From Ovis canadensis (Eukaryota; Chordata; Mammalia; Artiodactyla; Bovidae): a DNA stretch of 64,000 bases. The notes beneath the pieces were generated by a model. The model was given only the letters and a program-made list of their open reading frames with translations. It did no database searches and was not told the origin of the DNA. Shown here piece by piece: positions 59,120 to 64,000 of this stretch; the first letter of the stretch is position 1; the number at the start of each line of letters is the position of its first letter. The position numbers and the translations under genes are program-made. The stretch spans positions 255,425,501 to 255,489,500 of the forward strand of contig NC_091246.1 of the NCBI RefSeq assembly GCF_042477335.2, in the 5' to 3' direction.

Positions 59120-61014
59120 AATGACACTTCATTTCTGTTTATTTTCATGCTTCTTCTGACATTTTGCACCTGATTCTGTTAGATATTTAGGATGCTTACA
59201 AAACTCCAGGTCACAGAAAAGGAGGAATTCCCAGTGTGTTCAGCATCTCAGGGAACAGGCACACATCACTTCTGCTGAATAGTCCAAGGAGATGTGAGGG
59301 TAACAATGAACCAAAACCACCAGAAAACCCCAGGAGGAGAGCAGCCCATGGATCCCGGAGCTGTTGTCTGCGGGGCTCACTCAGGGCAGCAGAGGACCCA
59401 GAGGGTGGCTGGGCTTCCTGAGCCCCCAGACTGCTGGGGAAGGCTGCCGTCTTTCAGTGATGATTCAGGCTCCCCATCAGGAAAACCAGGCCAGATCTCA
59501 GCATCTCTGACTCAGAAAATACCTAGGACCCACCCCAAGTCCACCCTCTCCTCCTCTCTCTCAGGCAGCATGAATGCAGTGCGGGCTAGGTCGCTGATCA
59601 TCCTGGGGTGCTAAGGCCAGGGCTGGCCACATAACTCACCACCCGGGGATTCTCGGGGTCATAAGGACTTACCTACTTCCCCATTCAGGTGAGGAACAGC
59701 AGTGTCTGTGACAGGCAGGGCGTCCCGATAAGGCAAAGGGACAGGCCGAGTCAAGGAGAAACGACGGGAGGCGGTCCGTGCGGGAAGCTGCCCAGGGCAG
59801 CACGGCCAGCCCCTCTGCTCAGGGACAGGCGGGCGCCCTCGTCACCAGAAGCAAGCGCGGCTCAGCCGGGGTCCCAGGGCTGTGACTCACAGCAGGTAAT
59901 GACACCAGCTCCTCGGTCCCTGAACCAGGCGGGCACTTGTGAATCCGGGATGGCCTAGGAGAGCCAAGCCAGGTGCAAGATCAGCCCACGGAGCCTGCGG
60001 ACCTTGACACCCACTGGGCGGAGCCCAGAGAGAAGGGCTGACCGGTCACCAACTCTCAGTGAGGGGGAGGGCGGGAAGCTTTGGCCTGAGTCTCATTCCT
60101 GGGACCTACCTACAAGGGTAAAGACTGACCTGACCGTTGCTAGATTCTTTTTAACAGAAGCCCAGGGTTCCTACTGTACCCAGTTTCTAACGGGCCAAGG
60201 TGAAGATGGAAGAAAACGTTAGCATCGTTCCTTCTTGGATTCAGTTGTAAATTCATCCAATATTTACCAGACATTTTTATCACTAGTGATAAAGAACAAA
60301 ATCTCTCTTTGAGAAGCTCATTCTCTGCTGGTAAAACAGAAAGCAACCCCCGTCACAGGGCAGTGGAGAGTCCACTCGCTCCGCCCAGGAGTCTAGAAGT
60401 CCTGATAGTCCCATGGGGAGAGGAGGTTCAGGTGAGTCTTTAAAAGTGAGACTTTTTTTTACCTGGAGGTGGAGGCAGCTAGTGTGAAGAACAGGAACGT
60501 TTGTGAAAATGAACCTCATTCCCCCCTTCTCCTCTCAGGTGCTGGACCACATGGCACCCTGGGCTGTTCTGTGAAATCCCCATGCCTCCCCCACCCCACC
60601 CCCCCAGTCACAGAGCATTTCCCTTCTCTCTGATTTCCCTGAAACACACTTCTCTTCCAGCGACAGACAGCTCATTCCTCCACTGGCTTCAGGCCTTTAC
60701 TTAAATGCTCCCTCCTGGGGGAGAGATCCCACACCACACACGGAAGGCATCAGCTCCATCCTTCTCTTCCTGCCCTGTCCTGCCCTCTTATTTCTTGCAT
60801 CTCTGACAGCCTCTAGGGATGGGGCTGTGGGTGAAGGGAGAAGCGGGGAGAGGGTAGGGTGGTATCTTCCCTCCACAGGCTTTGCTGGAAAAGTAACTGT
60901 TTTCCTTCAGACAAGGCATGAATATAAATTGCAGGGAAATTGAAACTTAAATTGAAGGTGTTAATAGATTGAACACTAACTGTGAAAGACAACAAACATG
61001 GAGCCTTTGGAGCG
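59120..61014. other. Anonymous sequence before the minisatellite
   Basis: No recognised gene or repeat. A C-rich run occurs near 60588-60608. Confidence 0.4.
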
Positions 61015-64000
61015 TCCCTGACAGAAGGCTGTATGATATGGTCCCTGACAGAAGGCTGTATGATGTGATCCCTGACAGAAGGCTGTATGATATGGTCCCT
61101 GACAGAAGGCTGTATGATGTGATCCCTGACAGAAGGCTGTATGATGTGGTCCCTGACAGAAGGCTGTATGATGTGATCCCTGACAGAAGGCTGTATGATA
61201 TGATCCCTGACAGAAGGCTGTATGATGTGATCCCTGACAGAAGGCTGTATGATATGGTCCCTGACAGAAGGCTGTATGATGTGATCCCTGACAGAAGGCT
61301 GTATGATGTGGTCCCTGACAGAAGGCTGTATGATGTGATCCCTGACAGAAGGCTGTATGATGTGGTCCCTGACAAAAGGCTGTATGATATGGTCCCTGAC
61401 AGAAGGCTGTATGATATGGTCCCTGACAAAAGGCTGTATGATGTGATCCCTGACAGAAGGCTGTATGATATGGTCCCTGACAGAAGGCTGTATGATGTGG
61501 TCCCTGACAAAAGGCTGTATGATGTGATCCCTGACAGAAGGCTGTATGATATGGTCCCTGACAGAAGGCTGTATGATGTGGTCCCTGACAGAAGGCTGTA
61601 TGATGTGGTCCCTGACAGAAGGCTGTATGATGTGATCCCTGACAGAAGGCTGTATGATGTGATCCCTGACAGAAGGCTGTATGATGTGATCCCTGACAGA
61701 AGGCTGTATGATGTGATCCCTGACAGAAGGCTGTATGATGTGATCCCTGACAGAAGGCTGTATGATATGGTCCCTGACAGAAGGCTGTATGATATGGTCC
61801 CTGACAGAAGGCTGTATGATGTGGTCCCTGACAGAAGGCTGTATGATATGGTCCCTGACAGAAGGCTGTATGATGTGGTCCCTGACAGAAGGCTGTATGA
61901 TATGGTCCCTGACAGAAGGCTGTATGATGTGATCCTTGACAGAAGGCTGTATGATATGGTCCCTGACAGAAGGCTGTATGATGTGATCCCTGACAGAAGG
62001 CTGTATGATGTGATCCCTGACAGAAGGCTGTATGATGTGGTCCCTGACAGAAGGCTGTATGATGTGGTCCCTGACAGAAGGCTGTATGATGTGATCCCTG
62101 ACAGAAGGCTGTATGATGTGATCCCTGACAGAAGGCTGTATGATGTGATCCCTGACAGAAGGCTGTATGATGTGATCCCTGACAGAATGCTGTATGATAT
62201 GGTCCCTGACAAAAGGCTGTATGATATGGTCCCTGACAGAAGGCTGTATGATGTGATCCCTGACAGAAGGCTGTATGATATGGTCCCTGACAGAAGGCTG
62301 TATGATGTGGTCCCTGACAGAAGGCTGTATGATGTGATCCCTGACAGAAGGCTGTATGATGTGGTCCCTGACAAAAGGCTGTATGATATGGTCCCTGACA
62401 GAAGGCTGTATGATATGGTCCCTGACAAAAGGCTGTATGATGTGATCCCTGACAGAAGGCTGTATGATATGGTCCCTGACAGAAGGCTGTATGATGTGGT
62501 CCCTGACAAAAGGCTGTATGATGTGATCCCTGACAGAAGGCTGTATGATATGGTCCCTGACAGAAGGCTGTATGATGTGGTCCCTGACAGAAGGCTGTAT
62601 GATGTGGTCCCTGACAGAAGGCTGTATGATGTGATCCCTGACAGAAGGCTGTATGATGTGATCCCTGACAGAAGGCTGTATGATGTGGTCCCTGACAGAA
62701 GGCTGTATGATGTGATCCCTGACAGAAGGCTGTATGATGTGATCCCTGACAGAAGGCTGTATGATATGGTCCCTGACAGAAGGCTGTATGATATGGTCCC
62801 TGACAGAAGGCTGTATGATGTGGTCCCTGACAGAAGGCTGTATGATATGGTCCCTGACAGAAGGCTGTATGATGTGGTCCCTGACAGAAGGCTGTATGAT
62901 ATGGTCCCTGACAGAAGGCTGTATGATGTGATCCCTGACAGAAGGCTGTATGATATGGTCCCTGACAGAAGGCTGTATGATGTGATCCCTGACAGAAGGC
63001 TGTATGATGTGATCCCTGACAGAAGGCTGTATGATGTGGTCCCTGACAGAAGGCTGTATGATGTGGTCCCTGACAGAAGGCTGTATGATGTGATCCCTGA
63101 CAGAAGGCTGTATGATGTGATCCCTGACAGAAGGCTGTATGATGTGATCCCTGACAGAAGGCTGTATGATGTGATCCCTGACAGAATGCTGTATGATATG
63201 GTCCCTGACAAAAGGCTGTATGATATGGTCCCTGACAGAAGGCTGTATGATGTGATCCCTGACAGAAGGCTGTATGATATGGTCCCTGACAGAAGGCTGT
63301 ATGATGTGGTCCCTGACAGAAGGCTGTATGATGTGATCCCTGACAGAAGGCTGTATGATGTGATCCCTGACAGAAGGCTGTATGATATGGTCCCTGACAG
63401 AAGGCTGTATGATATGGTCCCTGACAGAAGGCTGTATGATGTGGTCCCTGACAGAAGGCTGTATGATGTGATCCCTGACAGAAGGCTGTATGATGTGATC
63501 CCTGACAGAAGGCTGTATGATGTGATCCCTGACAGAAGGCTGTATGATATGGTCCCTGACAGAAGGCTGTATGATATGGTCCCTGACAGAAGGCTGTATG
63601 ATGTGGTCCCTGACAGAAGGCTGTATGATGTGATCCCTGACAGAAGGCTGTATGATGTGATCCCTGACAGAAGGCTGTATGATGTGATCCCTGACAGAAG
63701 GCTGTATGATATGGTCCCTGACAGAAGGCTGTATGATGTGGTCCCTGACAGAAGGCTGTATGATGTGATCCCTGACAGAAGGCTGTATGATGTGATCCCT
63801 GACAGAAGGCTGTATGATGTGATCCCTGACAGAAGGCTGTATGATGTGATCCCTGACAGAAGGCTGTATGATATGGTCCCTGACAGAAGGCTGTATGATG
63901 TGGTCCCTGACAGAAGGCTGTATGATGTGATCCCTGACAGAAGGCTGTATGATGTGATCCCTGACAGAAGGCTGTATGATATGGTCCCTGACAGAAGGCT
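61015..64000. repeat. 27-bp minisatellite, about 110 units, running off the window
   Basis: The unit is TCCCTGACAGAAGGCTGTAT followed by GATATGG (27 bp). Variation is almost confined to two positions, giving GATATGGTCC, GATGTGGTCC and GATGTGATCC forms, plus rare ACAAAAGG and AGAATGCTG variants. Rare variants recur exactly 999 bp apart (62181 and 63180; 61371 and 62370; 61425 and 62424; 61506 and 62505), so 37 units form a higher-order repeat. The array enters abruptly at 61015 and has no end in the window. Because 27 is a multiple of three, one frame per strand stays open throughout. Confidence 0.97.

Noticed and set aside
60947..63211. 754-codon minus-strand frame as a gene
   Set aside because: It is the minisatellite read in its open frame. 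The apparent start is TTG within a repeat unit, the frame continues past it, and the plus strand is equally open.
61015..64000. CRISPR-like array
   Set aside because: Units are contiguous with no unique spacers, and the sequence context is mammalian.

Overview
This window is mammalian nuclear DNA from a bovid (cattle or a close relative). The evidence is the repeat content: ruminant BovB (RTE) LINEs, tRNA-derived Bov-tA SINEs, dimeric Bov-A2 SINEs, a cetartiodactyl CHR-type SINE, a ruminant-type L1 and several endogenous retroviral LTR families. I find no intact multi-exon host gene. Nearly every long open frame is a transposon frame, its shadow, or a GC-rich/tandem-repeat artefact. No tRNA, rRNA or CRISPR array was seen.

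Layout. 1-11.4 kb: mostly anonymous sequence with an old MaLR-type LTR, a class II solo LTR (2818-3498), L1 fragments carrying an inserted class I LTR (5478-5980), a BovB fragment (6753-7982), and a CpG-rich promoter-like block (9245-9560) with three CCAAT boxes and a GC box, preceded by degenerate short repeats. 11.4-23.1 kb: one antisense BovB copy broken by three separate insertions, each with a visible target-site duplication: an antisense SH3BGRL processed retrocopy with an intact 114-codon frame; a two-LTR class II (betaretrovirus-like) provirus at 14398-20207, defective in every gene; and a retrocopied 3'-UTR that itself contains a second BovB piece and a SINE. 23.6-25.7 kb: GC-rich sequence of unknown function. 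26-36 kb: LTRs, BovB, SINE and L1 fragments. 36.3-40.1 kb: an LTR candidate and AT-rich sequence. 40501-46379: a full-length antisense L1 with both ORFs recognisable and three nonsense codons. 46.4-50.1 kb: a sense BovB with a large internal deletion and an inserted solo LTR, then old L1. 50-61 kb: mostly anonymous DNA with Bov-A2 and CHR SINEs, a CpG island (about 53.4-54.8 kb) and a CA/CG microsatellite. 61015-64000 (running off the edge): a 27-bp minisatellite of about 110 units with a 999-bp higher-order period.

The parts do not form a pathway. The window is best read as a record of layered retrotransposition, mostly LINE-driven (SINEs, the retrocopies, the L1) plus retroviral integration, with two CpG-rich blocks as the best candidates for live regulatory DNA. 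Repeat family names were assigned by eye from memory of consensus sequences, and the boundaries of degraded elements are approximate.
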